Program-made: the position numbers and the translations under genes
Source: an uncultured Lachnospiraceae bacterium
GTDB lineage: Bacteria > Bacillota > Clostridia > Lachnospirales > Lachnospiraceae
Assembly (NCBI GenBank): GCA_910576535.1
Contig: CAJTKK010000004.1
Span: forward strand, 149,388-213,387
Direction: 5' to 3'
Length of the DNA stretch: 64,000 bases
Shown here: positions 1 to 9,019 of the stretch, in pieces
How positions within the stretch are numbered: position 1 is the stretch's first letter
Layout of the letters: every line of letters begins with the position of its first letter
Notes under the pieces: generated by a model
Seen by the model: the letters and a program-made list of their open reading frames with translations, nothing else
Databases searched by the model: none
Told to the model about the DNA's origin: nothing

Positions 1-688
1 ACAGTTCTTCCGCATTTTTCCCTACAATAATCCCTGAACCCGCCATCGTGGATTCGCTTTTCAGCGTCTGGCCAAAATAAGACATTGTCTGCGTATACAT
101 ATTATTAATAGAAACGATAGCCGGCATCACTTCCGAAGCCACATCGCTGACGTCCATCACAATGGCCTTGCCTTGCGTATTTGGTTCTGCCGCCGGACTT
201 TCCGTTATTCCTGCAATGCCGTCCGCATCCCCTGCCGCTTCATCCGCAACTTCCTTTGCCGTATCTGCAATTTCTGCCTTGCTGCCGTTATTTCCCCATC
301 TGGAAGCAGATTCGACCGCATAAAACCCTATACCGGCAAAAGCGCCGAACAACAGGCCAAGACTTACCATAACCAAAGCCTTTTTCCAATAACTGCCTTT
401 CTTTTCCTTCTTAGGCGGCTTCTTCCCTGATGTATAATCCTGGCCGTACATGCCTGTGTAGTTATTCCCGCTGCTGCCGTAACTATTCTGGCTGCCGTCA
501 TAGCGATAGCTTCCATAGACGCTCCCCGCCGTGCTTTCGTGATCTGCGCCGGCGCCGGCATATCTTCCTTCCTGATAGCCAGAAATACTTTGCCCGCTGA
601 AATTACCGCCTTCCGGCTTCACCTCTCTTGCCGTAGCGTCAATTATATTTTTATTGTCATAATCATTGGGATAATTATTTCCATACAT
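1..688 (-). CDS. htrA: HtrA/DegP-like serine protease, 5' part only (runs off left edge)
   Basis: The first 229 codons of a membrane-anchored trypsin-like serine protease are visible; the rest lies beyond base 1. Residues 1-100 are a Gly/Tyr/Asn-rich cytoplasmic tail ending in a Lys-rich stretch (KKPPKKEKK). One membrane segment spans about residues 104-125 and a low-complexity Ala/Glu linker follows. The start of the protease domain is recognised by VMPAIVSINN (188-197) and GSGIIV (218-223), both typical of HtrA. The catalytic His/Asp/Ser and any PDZ domain would be off the edge. The ATG at 688 is preceded by a GAGG ribosome site. The family handles misfolded proteins outside the membrane. 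It is transcribed leftward like the polysaccharide genes but is separated from them by a block of hairpins, so it is probably not part of that cluster. Confidence 0.88.
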   Translation of the reverse strand, partial: MYGNNYPNDYDNKNIIDATAREVKPEGGNFSGQSISGYQEGRYAGAGADHESTAGSVYGSYRYDGSQNSYGSSGNNYTGMYGQDYTSGKKPPKKEKKGSYWKKALVMVSLGLLFGAFAGIGFYAVESASRWGNNGSKAEIADTAKEVADEAAGDADGIAGITESPAAEPNTQGKAIVMDVSDVASEVMPAIVSINNMYTQTMSYFGQTLKSESTMAGSGIIVGKNAEEL

Positions 689-781
689 AACGATTACCTC
701 TTTTCTTTTTTAATGATAAACATAGTATATTTTCAAAATGTGTTCTTTTTGTGACAAAAATATGCGTTTTTTGTGATTAAA

Positions 782-848
782 AAGTGGCTTCGCCACTTCA
801 TGAAGAACCTTCGGTTCTTCCTCAATTTACGTCCTTCTCGCGAAGGAC
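782..848. repeat. Three consecutive short perfect stem-loops
   Basis: Three perfect inverted repeats lie head to tail: 782-798 (7 bp stem, loop TTC), 802-820 (8 bp stem, loop TTC) and 831-848 (7 bp stem, loop TCGC). A fourth hairpin follows at 867-891. They lie between the stop of the 880-1899 glycosyltransferase and the htrA-like gene. Each is too short for an ordinary terminator and none is followed by a clear T-run. The repeated design (short stem, three- or four-base loop) suggests an intergenic repeat element or a string of RNA processing sites. Confidence 0.6.
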
Positions 849-860
849 TTTCCTATAAGA

Positions 861-891
861 AAATAGGGAGAACGGCAGTTTACCGTTCTCC
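861..891 (-). terminator. Probable terminator overlapping the stop codon of the last glycosyltransferase
   Basis: A 9 bp perfect stem (867-875 with 883-891) has a 7-base loop that contains the TAA stop of the leftward glycosyltransferase gene. On the minus strand it is followed by a T-rich run (CTATTTTCTTAT), as in a Rho-independent terminator. It would end the leftward operon before htrA. Confidence 0.6.
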
Positions 892-1899
892 TTCCGCTTT
901 TCCGTATCCTCTTGCTGCGTCTATCTTACTGACGGAACGCCTCCTCTGATCCTGCTCCCAATATTCCTTGCTCATCGTACATTTCAGCACTAATTTTTTC
1001 GGAAGCTTCTTATAATGCTTCCCTAAAAAAAACCCAAAAAATTTATATGCGCTATTTATGTAAAGCTTAGGAATCAGCCGCTTATTTCCAGATTCCCATA
1101 AATGTTTTGTTGTTTTCTTTATCAAGGCAATCCCTTCGCCTTCCGGGGGGACACAGGCGAATACATCCGGATAGTTTGCCTGGGAAACCCCCAGATCAAA
1201 ATTCCGGTGAAACTGCTGCATACAAGTATAATTATGAAAATGCACAACCCGGGCATCCGCCTCATATGCAATTTTATATCCCGCCTTTACTGCGCCGGCA
1301 GCGTATATCATATCCTCATTAAAAAGCGTATGCTTCACAAACCCGCCCAAGGCTTCGTATACATCCCTCCGGTATGCGGCACATACATCGGAACAGAAAA
1401 AAGTTTTAATCCCCAGCCGTTCCATATCCGCCATGGATTTTTCGCTTCTTGTTTCAGGATAATTAAATTTTCTTGTAAAACGTTCAATTTCATTGCATCC
1501 CTCTGCCGTCATCTGCCTCGCATAAGCCACCGCTACCTCTTCCCTTTCCAGAGGCGCAATCAGCCTTTCTATCAGATATTCATCCACAGGCATAGCATCC
1601 ATTGTCATCATCACAAACACCGGGGCGCTTGATTTTTTTACCCCCTGCCTTCTCGTCATGCCATGGTTAAATTCCTTCTTCGACAGATGCGTTACATAAA
1701 TATTATGATATTTTTCTAAAAACGGCGTCCCGTAAATCAGCCGGTCAAAATATTTTTGTTCCGTATTCATCAAGATAATTTTATGGACAGCTACTGTTTG
1801 ATGTTCCAGTTTATCAATCAATGCAAGAAAGTTTTCATCCGGCTTATATACCGGTATAATGATGTCAACTTCTTTCACCCTTACCACTTCTCCCGTCAT
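880..1899 (-). CDS. Family 2 glycosyltransferase, rhamnosyltransferase-like
   Basis: A 339-residue GT-A fold glycosyltransferase, predicted cytoplasmic. The nucleotide-binding strand VDIIIPVYKP is at residues 11-20. FNHG (77-80) followed by TRRQG is typical of the rhamnosyltransferase-like GT2 branch. The metal-binding region is MMTMDAMP, with Asp101 where the DxD usually lies, and the acceptor or catalytic acidic pair is NED at 194-196. It probably transfers an activated sugar, plausibly dTDP-rhamnose given rfbABC upstream, to the growing chain. It is last in the leftward backbone cluster, and a strong hairpin (1926-1954) separates it from the LCP gene. The ATG at 1899 has no clear ribosome site. 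A GTG eight codons in (1878), with GGGAG upstream, is an alternative start. Family call is firm; donor and linkage are inference. Confidence 0.85.
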   Translation of the reverse strand: MTGEVVRVKEVDIIIPVYKPDENFLALIDKLEHQTVAVHKIILMNTEQKYFDRLIYGTPFLEKYHNIYVTHLSKKEFNHGMTRRQGVKKSSAPVFVMMTMDAMPVDEYLIERLIAPLEREEVAVAYARQMTAEGCNEIERFTRKFNYPETRSEKSMADMERLGIKTFFCSDVCAAYRRDVYEALGGFVKHTLFNEDMIYAAGAVKAGYKIAYEADARVVHFHNYTCMQQFHRNFDLGVSQANYPDVFACVPPEGEGIALIKKTTKHLWESGNKRLIPKLYINSAYKFFGFFLGKHYKKLPKKLVLKCTMSKEYWEQDQRRRSVSKIDAARGYGKAEGER

Positions 1900-1925
1900 T
1901 TATGGCGCCCAAATCCTATGATGCA

Positions 1926-1954
1926 ACAGAAGGGCCTGAAGAAGGCCCTTCTGT
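1926..1954. terminator. Strong hairpin between LCP gene and last glycosyltransferase
   Basis: A perfect 11 bp stem (1926-1936 with 1944-1954, 7-base loop) lies between the LCP stop and the next leftward gene. The T-run is on the plus-strand side (TGTTCTTT) and weak on the minus strand. It may only attenuate leftward transcription. Confidence 0.5.
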
Positions 1955-1972
1955 TCTTTACAGCTATTTTCA

Positions 1973-3100
1973 CTATTTCAAATATGGGCTGGTATCGCTT
2001 TTAATCTTTTGGCTATAAGATTCCACCTCGGAGGAAACGGAATAACTCTCGTCAAAAAGGAATTGATGCAGCCATTCCACATTTTCTTTCAGATCCACTG
2101 GTATAACGCAGCTTCCTTTTGAGCCAATCGTTCCTGTTGTCCTATATTCCTCATTAGGGAACCCTGCCTGATCCACAATATTATAATTACTGATGCCCCC
2201 AAGCAATTCCACAATTTCCGTCAGATCCAACGATGTATAAATTTCGTTGAAAACATCGGTGGCAATCTGGTTTAAAGTGGCAACGGAAGCCGTCTTCGCT
2301 TTTTCCGCCATAGCCATAAGAACCTCCCTCTGACGTTCCGTACGCTTAAAGTCATCCCCTGCCGTATAACGGATACGGCAGTAAGCAGTGGCCTGAAGAC
2401 CGGTCAGTTGCTGATACCCTGTATTCGTCACTTCCTTATAGGTACGCTTCAGATCCTCTGCCATCGTAAACTGGTAACTGTTCAAATGATGGATTTCCGC
2501 TTCATCCACATCTATCATAACGCCGCCCAGCGCATCAATCGTATCCGCCAGCCCGGCAAAACCAACGGTAACAAAGTCCGTAATGTTCATATCAAGATTC
2601 ATATTCAGCATATTGATTGCCATTTCCGGTCCGCCCTTCATATAGGCTGCGTTGCACTTATTATAGGTGTCATTGCTTAAGTTCAGATAAGTATCACGGT
2701 ATACGGAAACCAGCTTGCAGTCCCCGGTATCCAGATTGATAGACGCAATCATAATGGTATCGCTGCGCGTGTTCTTTGCCAATGCCCCAGTAGTGGAATC
2801 CACGCCAAACAACGCAATATTACGGTATCCTTTCATTTTTGTCGTTTCTTCCCGTTCCTTAACCTCCTCATTGATAACAAGCTTCTCTTCGTTCAGCTCA
2901 ACTTTTCCAACCTTTTCCACCTTTAACACAGCATACAATACTGCTGCCATAATCAGCAGGACAAAAATTTCCACAATGAAAAGAATGATCTTCCCTCTTT
3001 TCTTTTTTTCCCTTTCCCTGGCAGACATCTTCTTCCCTTGCCCGTTTTTAGAAGATTTCACATCCTGCTTTTTTTTCTTCTTTTTAGAATTCTCAGCCAT
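1973..3100 (-). CDS. LytR-CpsA-Psr (LCP) family wall polymer ligase
   Basis: A 375-residue type II membrane protein. A very Lys-rich cytoplasmic tail (residues 1-38) is followed by one membrane segment (about 39-58) and an extracellular LCP domain from about residue 100. Conserved phosphate-binding residues are visible: Asp111 after NIALFGV, the TRSDT motif (121-125) and Arg145 in VSVYRDT. LCP enzymes move lipid-linked wall polymers from undecaprenyl diphosphate to peptidoglycan. As the only LCP protein in the window, beside the priming transferase and the exporter genes, it is the likely attachment enzyme for this polysaccharide. The ATG at 3100 has a GGGAG ribosome site. Length is normal for the family. 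Confidence 0.93.
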   Translation of the reverse strand: MAENSKKKKKKQDVKSSKNGQGKKMSAREREKKKRGKIILFIVEIFVLLIMAAVLYAVLKVEKVGKVELNEEKLVINEEVKEREETTKMKGYRNIALFGVDSTTGALAKNTRSDTIMIASINLDTGDCKLVSVYRDTYLNLSNDTYNKCNAAYMKGGPEMAINMLNMNLDMNITDFVTVGFAGLADTIDALGGVMIDVDEAEIHHLNSYQFTMAEDLKRTYKEVTNTGYQQLTGLQATAYCRIRYTAGDDFKRTERQREVLMAMAEKAKTASVATLNQIATDVFNEIYTSLDLTEIVELLGGISNYNIVDQAGFPNEEYRTTGTIGSKGSCVIPVDLKENVEWLHQFLFDESYSVSSEVESYSQKIKSDTSPYLK

Positions 3101-3184
3101 TTTCTTTCTCCCTTCCCGCTATGCCGCTGCCTCCGGCAAAAGCTGCCCGTGAAAATATGATGCAATTTTCTCTATTGTATCAGC

Positions 3185-4594
3185 TCAATATGCATTCTTA
3201 TTAATAAACCCCTTGAAAATTGTCAAAAACATTATTTTAAAATCAAGCCCCATCGACCAGTTTTCTATATAAAATATGTCATATTCGATCCGCTTACGGA
3301 TAGAAGTATCCCCCCTATAACCATTGATCTGCGCCCAGCCTGTAAGCCCGGGGCGGACCTGATGCTTAATCATATAGCGCGGCACTTCTTCTTTGAACTT
3401 TTTTACAAAAAGCGGCCTTTCAGGCCTTGGCCCCACCAGGCTCATCTCACCGGCAAGAATGTTAAAAAGCTGGGGAAGCTCGTCCAAGCTGGTTTTCCTC
3501 AGTATTTTCCCCACTTTTGTCACGCGGGGGTCGTCTTTAACCGTCCATGCCTTTTTTTCCTGGGAAGGCTTCTGCAGCTCCATCGTCCGGAACTTGTACA
3601 TATAAAAAGTCTTGTTATGCAGCCCCACTCTCTCCTGTTTAAAAATCACAGGCCCCGGGCTGGAAATCTTTACAAAAAGCGCCGACAGAAGCATGACTGG
3701 CGAAGCAATGATCAGGCCGCACAGCGCCCCTACTACATCCACTGCCCGCTTCGCTATCCAATTTAACGTATTCGTCAACGGGACATAACGGATATTGATT
3801 ACCGGCAGCCCCATCAAATCTTCCGTATATGGCCTGCTTGGCACAAAACTATTGTAATCAGGAATAAATTTCGTATGAACCCCTGATTTTTCACATAAAT
3901 CCACAATCCGTTCCAGCCGGTTATAGTCCTCCAATGCCAAGGTAACGGCAATCTCGTCCAATTTATTTTCCGGCAGGATATATAGAAGGTTCTCTATTCT
4001 TCCAAGCACCTTCACACCTTTATACAGCGTACCGCTTGGCACCCTGTCGTCCAAAATCCCCCTCACCACATACCCCCATTGAGGGTTTGCGTTAATCCTG
4101 GTAATATATTCCTCCGCCGCACGGGAATATCCTACTAGCAGTACATACTTTAGATTATACCCCTTTTTACGGAAATATTGCAGGCTATTCCGCATCATTG
4201 TTTTTGAAAACGTAGAAAGCACAATATTGATGACATAAAACAGCCCGACCAGAAGACGGGAAAAATGCTCAATTTTAAACGCATATAAAATCACCATAAA
4301 CAGCATGGTGCCTACTGTATTGGCCTTAAAAATGCCTGCGATCTCATACTTTCTTCTTGTCGTCCGTTTCGGCGTATACATATTGAAAAAATAGTATAAT
4401 AGAACATAGCCGGGTACAATAAAATAAAGCGCACTGAAATATGTCTCAACAGACAACGCAGTCACGCCCGGTTCCGTGTCTGCAAGCGGTGTTGCAAACT
4501 TTATCAACCATGCCAGTGAATAGGAAAGGGCAATAACAACCGCATCCACCAGCAGGTGCAGTCTATTAAAATATTTTTGGTTATCTTTTATCAT
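3185..4594 (-). CDS. Priming sugar-phosphate transferase (polyprenyl glycosylphosphotransferase, WcaJ/WbaP-like)
   Basis: A 469-residue bacterial sugar transferase that should start synthesis by moving a sugar-1-phosphate (often glucose or galactose) to undecaprenyl phosphate. The N-terminal third has about four membrane helices, followed by a Rossmann-like CoA-binding domain (around VLLVGYSRAAEEYI). The catalytic C-terminus has the family signature in order: KRAVDVVGALCGL membrane hairpin, FKQERVGLHNKTFYMYKFR, KTSLDELPQL and SLVGPRPERP. Full length for the polyisoprenyl-phosphate hexose-1-phosphate transferase family. It lies between a GT2 gene and the LCP gene in the leftward cluster. The sugar cannot be told from sequence; phosphoglucomutase nearby makes glucose-1-phosphate plausible. 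Confidence 0.93.
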   Translation of the reverse strand: MIKDNQKYFNRLHLLVDAVVIALSYSLAWLIKFATPLADTEPGVTALSVETYFSALYFIVPGYVLLYYFFNMYTPKRTTRRKYEIAGIFKANTVGTMLFMVILYAFKIEHFSRLLVGLFYVINIVLSTFSKTMMRNSLQYFRKKGYNLKYVLLVGYSRAAEEYITRINANPQWGYVVRGILDDRVPSGTLYKGVKVLGRIENLLYILPENKLDEIAVTLALEDYNRLERIVDLCEKSGVHTKFIPDYNSFVPSRPYTEDLMGLPVINIRYVPLTNTLNWIAKRAVDVVGALCGLIIASPVMLLSALFVKISSPGPVIFKQERVGLHNKTFYMYKFRTMELQKPSQEKKAWTVKDDPRVTKVGKILRKTSLDELPQLFNILAGEMSLVGPRPERPLFVKKFKEEVPRYMIKHQVRPGLTGWAQINGYRGDTSIRKRIEYDIFYIENWSMGLDFKIMFLTIFKGFINKNAY

Positions 4595-4641
4595 AATTTC
4601 ACCAAATTTCCTATACTGATATGTATTTTACAATATTATCA

Positions 4642-5649
4642 TTAAAAGTACAACTTAATTTTCCATAAAAATGGAAACAGGTCCGCCGCCCTCAGCATAT
4701 TCCCCCATAGCTCCATCTGTATTTTCACATAATTCCCTATACATTCCGGGCGAAAACGCACCTTCTGTTTCCGGCCCTTTTCCGACATGCACAAGCGGAC
4801 CCCTTCCGCAATCCCCTTCAAATAAGTTCCGCCCAGCCCTTTCCCGGCAAAAAAGACTGCTTTTATCAGTATTCCCGCCACGGCAAAAAACAAATTCAGA
4901 AAAATCTGGAAAACCGGCATGTTTTTATATAGGAGATACACGCTGTTCCGGGCGGAAAGCCGTACCTTAAATTTGTTATGCCGGGAACCGCTGACTGCAC
5001 TTCCCGCATGATATACAATAGCGCTTGGCTCAAAGTAATTGGAAAAACCGGATATTCTCGCCCGGTACCCGATATCAATGTCCTCCAGGTAAGCAAAATG
5101 ATTTTCATCAAAGTACCCGATCACGTCAAAAACGCTTCTCCGGTATATGGCCGCCCCTGCACAGGATGCAAAAATTTCAGCCGGCTTTGTATAAAGCGTA
5201 CGGCTTTTTCCTTTTCCCAGGGCAAACGCCCATCCCAAAGCGCAATATAAATCCCCTGCATCATCAATGAGTTCCGGGTTTTGCATAGAAAGCATTTTTG
5301 CGCTGACTGAAAAAGCGTTTTTTCTTTTTTGGATCGCTTTCCATAAACGAAATATAAATTCTTTATCCACTGCCGTGTCATTATTCAAAAGAATCACATA
5401 TTCTGTTTCCGCCAGGCGTATCCCTTCGTTTACTGCACGGCAAAAGCCCCTGTTTTCCGTAAAGCGCACCAGCCTGCACAGAGGATAATTCTTTTCTGCC
5501 AGTTCCGCGCTTCCATCTGTGGAGCCATTATCTATAAGAATCACTTTCGGCTCTACGCTTCCTTCATAAAGAGACTTCAAGCACTTATCTATATATTTCA
5601 TCCCATTATAATTAGGTATCACTACCGTTACATCTACTTTTTCCCTCAT
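4642..5649 (-). CDS. Family 2 glycosyltransferase, WbbL/rhamnosyltransferase-like
   Basis: A 335-residue GT2 enzyme. VTVVIPNYNG (residues 7-16) starts the GT-A fold; IDNGSTDGS and the metal site LLNNDTAVD follow. YLEDIDIGYRARISGF gives the ED acidic pair. Hydrophobic stretches after about residue 245 suggest membrane association. The NNDT/ED type is common among rhamnosyltransferases such as WbbL, which fits the dTDP-rhamnose genes. It overlaps the upstream GT2 gene by 38 bases, a sign of translational coupling, and has a purine-rich GAGGGAG site before its ATG. Donor and acceptor are inferred. Confidence 0.88.
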   Translation of the reverse strand: MREKVDVTVVIPNYNGMKYIDKCLKSLYEGSVEPKVILIDNGSTDGSAELAEKNYPLCRLVRFTENRGFCRAVNEGIRLAETEYVILLNNDTAVDKEFIFRLWKAIQKRKNAFSVSAKMLSMQNPELIDDAGDLYCALGWAFALGKGKSRTLYTKPAEIFASCAGAAIYRRSVFDVIGYFDENHFAYLEDIDIGYRARISGFSNYFEPSAIVYHAGSAVSGSRHNKFKVRLSARNSVYLLYKNMPVFQIFLNLFFAVAGILIKAVFFAGKGLGGTYLKGIAEGVRLCMSEKGRKQKVRFRPECIGNYVKIQMELWGNMLRAADLFPFLWKIKLYF

Positions 5650-7111
5650 TGCTCCCTCTTTCCCATTCCGGCATCCATATTACCGTATATCCAGCCTCCC
5701 GCACCCGCCTGCCAAACTCAAGGCATCGCAGCCTAAGCGCCTCCTCAGTTGCCTTCGCCGCTTCTTTGCAGCCCTTTTCCGGCACATCCCCCTTCCTTTC
5801 CCATCCATAGGGACAGTCCTCCCCATATGGGAACTGGTTATGCCCTTTGATCTGTTTTTCCCGGTAAGGTATCCCGAACACTTCCTCAAAAAGCCCCCAA
5901 AGCTCTTTCCTTACCTGCATACACCGCAGATCTACGGCATATGCCTCCTGGCTAAGGCCGGCTCTGTGCATATATCCGCTAAAATTCCGGTTCAAACCAA
6001 GATACGGGCATTTTCCCCTGGCATTATATATGCCTCCTGTAACCCGCCCAAACCTGTCCACCAGCTTTCCCCCGGTCACGCCCGCTTCCTTCCTCTGGGC
6101 AAAAATATGGCGGGCATACCGGATATGGTAAAATCCTAAATGAAGCGTATGGGATACCTCCCCGCTCCATCCGCGGCTTTCCATAAAATCTTCCAAGGCC
6201 CGTTTCCCCGCTTCATACGCATAACGCTTGCTTTCCGGGTTTTCTGCAGTGGAAGCCTCATGACATCTCCAGTGGTAAAGGACTTTAGGGATATGAACCA
6301 CCGTCCCCCTTCCCCTTTGATCCTCATAAACCAGTTTTCCTACTGCACGCAATATCAGATCGTAATCCTGCGCCCCATCATAATCGGACCGGAATCCAAG
6401 ACTTTGCATCAGTTCCTTCTTCATCACCAAAAAGTGGCAAATATAATTATTGGAAAAAAGCAAATCCAGGTTCAGCCCCGGTTTCCTATGGGGTTCGTAA
6501 AATTCCGTCATATCCCCATCCGATTTATCTTCATCCGAATAAAGCATCCAGACATCTTTCCCTTTTTTTCTCCCTTTCAAAACCGCCTGCGCCATTTCAA
6601 ACAAAGCATCAGGCGCCAGCACATCGTCATGATCCAGCAGCCCCACATAATCCCCTGCCGCCTCCGCTAAGGCTGCGTTCGTATTTCCGGCTATTCCTTT
6701 ATTTTCTCCTAAACGGATATATTTCATTCTTTTATCTTGATAGCTTTCCGCCGTTTTCTGCACTTTCCTTGTTTTGCTGGCATCCGCAAGAATCAGCTCC
6801 CAGTTCCCATAGCTCTGTTCCAGGACGGAATCTATCATTTCCCGCAGATATCTTTCATCCGTTTCATAAGCCGGCACGAGAATGCTGAATTGATAAGGCT
6901 CCTCCCCTTCTCTTTGCCGCTCCAAAGCATCTTTGCCCGGAGCCTCATAGCGGTACTTACTCCCTCTTCTGTCAAGAACCCTCTCCAAAACTGCATAATA
7001 TGCATTCTTCCAGCCATTTTTCTTCAAATAACAGTATGTCTTCCGAAAATTGCTTGCCCTAAAAATTCCAAACCCCATGCCTTTCCACCCGTCTTGCCTT
7101 TTCCGTTCCAT
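5612..7111 (-). CDS. Family 2 glycosyltransferase with extended C-terminus
   Basis: A 499-residue protein with one clear GT2 domain at about residues 75-310. FSILVPAYET opens the fold, GLLDHDDVLAPD carries the DHDD metal site, and NNYICHFLVMKKE with GAQDYDLILR forms the acceptor side. The last 190 residues are polar and unassigned, ending in a charged tail. The GT2 part resembles the first half of the 659-residue glycosyltransferase at 10044-12023, so the two are probably paralogues. It is followed with overlap by the 4642-5649 gene. Start is uncertain: the ATG at 7111 has a weak ribosome site, and an ATG at 7078 (MGFGIFRAS) with GGAAAGG upstream is an alternative. Substrate unknown. Confidence 0.85.
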   Translation of the reverse strand: MERKRQDGWKGMGFGIFRASNFRKTYCYLKKNGWKNAYYAVLERVLDRRGSKYRYEAPGKDALERQREGEEPYQFSILVPAYETDERYLREMIDSVLEQSYGNWELILADASKTRKVQKTAESYQDKRMKYIRLGENKGIAGNTNAALAEAAGDYVGLLDHDDVLAPDALFEMAQAVLKGRKKGKDVWMLYSDEDKSDGDMTEFYEPHRKPGLNLDLLFSNNYICHFLVMKKELMQSLGFRSDYDGAQDYDLILRAVGKLVYEDQRGRGTVVHIPKVLYHWRCHEASTAENPESKRYAYEAGKRALEDFMESRGWSGEVSHTLHLGFYHIRYARHIFAQRKEAGVTGGKLVDRFGRVTGGIYNARGKCPYLGLNRNFSGYMHRAGLSQEAYAVDLRCMQVRKELWGLFEEVFGIPYREKQIKGHNQFPYGEDCPYGWERKGDVPEKGCKEAAKATEEALRLRCLEFGRRVREAGYTVIWMPEWERGSNEGKSRCNGSDT

Positions 7112-7223
7112 GCCTGCCCGTCAGGGGAAAATCCCCCGTCCTTGGACAAAACCTTCTATACTCTGAAAAACGGGAAGAAACACGCACCCCGCGCATTTCT
7201 TCCCTCCCATAAGCTCTTATCTG

Positions 7224-8945
7224 TTAAATATGAGACTTCAAGGCCTCTGTCAGTTTTTCCACCTTATCCTGCGCATCCTCCAAGCCGGTTCCTTTCACTC
7301 CCATATAGAACTTCAACTTCGGTTCTGTACCGGACGGACGGGCGCAGCACCATGAATCATTTGTCAGGTCAAAATAAATCACATTGGATTTCGGAAGCCC
7401 GGTTTCCCTTTCTTCCCCGCTCTCCATATTCACAATCCTGTTCCTGTCATAATCCCTGGCTTCCACTACTTTTAAGCTGCCAAATTCTTTGGGCAGGTCA
7501 TTCCGCAGTTTATCCATAATCGCCGCAATCTGTTTTGAGCCTTCAATGCCCTTTAAAGTAATCGTATACTGGGTTTCCTTAAAGTAACCGTATTTTTCAT
7601 ACAGCTCCAGCATCTGATCCCATACGGTCTTGCCGTTTTTCTTGCACCATGCGGCCATTTCACACAGGCACATAACAGCCACTACCGCGTCTTTATCCCT
7701 TGCATGGGTACCGGCAAGACATCCGTAGCTTTCTTCCAGGCCGAACACATAATGGTTGGAACCGCTCTGCTCAAACCATTTAATCTGTTCCCCGATATAT
7801 TTAAACCCTGTCAGCACTTCAATGCATTTTACCTGGTAAGCGTCGCAGATCGCCTTTGCCATATTCGTTGTTACAATAGTAGTTACCAGCGCGGGGTTCT
7901 CTGGCATTGTCCCTGTTGCCGTCCTCTCCCTTAAAATATATTCCGCAATCAGCATCCCTGACATATTTCCGGTAAAGGGGACATATTCGCCGCTTTTCGT
8001 ATCCAGCGCATAAATGCCCAGCCTGTCTGCATCCGGGTCGGTAGCAAGAACGATGTCCGCATTTTTTTCCTTTGCCAGCTTAAGGGCAAGGGTAAAAGCC
8101 TTCGGGTCTTCCGGGTTCGGGTAGTCCAACGTGGTAAAGTCGGGGTCAGGCAGCTCCTGCTCCGGCACTACATACACATGCTTAAACCCTAATTCGGACA
8201 ATATGCGCCTTACCGGTATATTGCCGGTTCCATGGAACGGGGAATATACGATCTTAATGTCATCCGCCATTTCCTTAATGATCTCAGGATGGATAATCTG
8301 CTTTTTCAGCTCTGCCATGTATGCGTCATCTATTTCTTCCCCTATCACCTGATACAAACCAGCCTGAATCGCTTCTTCCTTGTCCATCGTCTTCACTTCA
8401 TGATAATCGGTCACATTTTTAACTTCCGTAATAATCTCTTTATCCTTAGGAGCCGTTACCTGTGCGCCGTCTTCCCAATAAGCTTTATAGCCGTTATATT
8501 CCGGAGGGTTATGGCTCGCTGTAATAACGATGCCCGAAATACATCCAAGCTGCCTCAACGCAAAAGACAATTCCGGGGTTGGGCGCAGTGAATCAAAAAC
8601 ATAGGCCTTAATACCGTTTGCTGCCAGGCAAAGAGCCGCTTCATCTGCAAATTCCGGCGATTTCCTCCGGGAATCATAGGCAATGGCAACGCCTTTTTCC
8701 TTGCCGCCCTGCTTTAAGATATAATTGGCAAGCCCCTGTGTCGCTTTACGCACCGTATAAATATTCATACGGTTTGTTCCAGCCCCGATCACGCCTCTCA
8801 GACCGCCTGTACCGAATTCCAGTTCTTTATAGAAACGGTCTTCGATTTCTTTTTCATCATTTCTGATTGACAGAAGTTCATTTTTGGTATCTTCATCGAA
8901 ATACGGATCGTTTAGCCAGAAATTAAATTCTTCCTGATAGCTCAT
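7224..8945 (-). CDS. pgcA: Phosphoglucomutase (alpha-D-phosphohexomutase family)
   Basis: A 573-residue alpha-D-phosphohexomutase that interconverts glucose-6-phosphate and glucose-1-phosphate in the cytoplasm. The phosphoserine loop is ITASHNPPEYNG with Ser144. The metal-binding loop is DPDADRLG (303-310), GLEESYG is the sugar-binding loop, and RPSGTEPKLKFY near the C-terminus binds phosphate. Length and the GTGGLRG start of domain 1 match the PgcA-type enzymes of Firmicutes. Glucose-1-phosphate is the substrate of RfbA, so the gene feeds the dTDP-rhamnose branch and perhaps UDP-glucose. It has a near-perfect AGGAGG site before its ATG and gaps of about 75 and 110 bases on either side, so it may have its own promoter. 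Confidence 0.95.
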   Translation of the reverse strand: MSYQEEFNFWLNDPYFDEDTKNELLSIRNDEKEIEDRFYKELEFGTGGLRGVIGAGTNRMNIYTVRKATQGLANYILKQGGKEKGVAIAYDSRRKSPEFADEAALCLAANGIKAYVFDSLRPTPELSFALRQLGCISGIVITASHNPPEYNGYKAYWEDGAQVTAPKDKEIITEVKNVTDYHEVKTMDKEEAIQAGLYQVIGEEIDDAYMAELKKQIIHPEIIKEMADDIKIVYSPFHGTGNIPVRRILSELGFKHVYVVPEQELPDPDFTTLDYPNPEDPKAFTLALKLAKEKNADIVLATDPDADRLGIYALDTKSGEYVPFTGNMSGMLIAEYILRERTATGTMPENPALVTTIVTTNMAKAICDAYQVKCIEVLTGFKYIGEQIKWFEQSGSNHYVFGLEESYGCLAGTHARDKDAVVAVMCLCEMAAWCKKNGKTVWDQMLELYEKYGYFKETQYTITLKGIEGSKQIAAIMDKLRNDLPKEFGSLKVVEARDYDRNRIVNMESGEERETGLPKSNVIYFDLTNDSWCCARPSGTEPKLKFYMGVKGTGLEDAQDKVEKLTEALKSHI

Positions 8946-9019
8946 GATTTGCTTCCTCCTATAAAAATAGTTTTCCGAATTACGGTTTTTTCCAGTATAT
9001 CACATTTCCTGCCGCGCCG

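Noticed and set aside
782..891. CRISPR array
   Set aside because: The hairpins are not identical direct repeats and have no uniform spacers; no cas genes in the window.
6737..7519. 260-codon plus-strand open frame
   Set aside because: It spans the junction of two minus-strand genes (a GT2 and phosphoglucomutase) in antisense and has a Pro/Ser/His-rich composition typical of a shadow frame.
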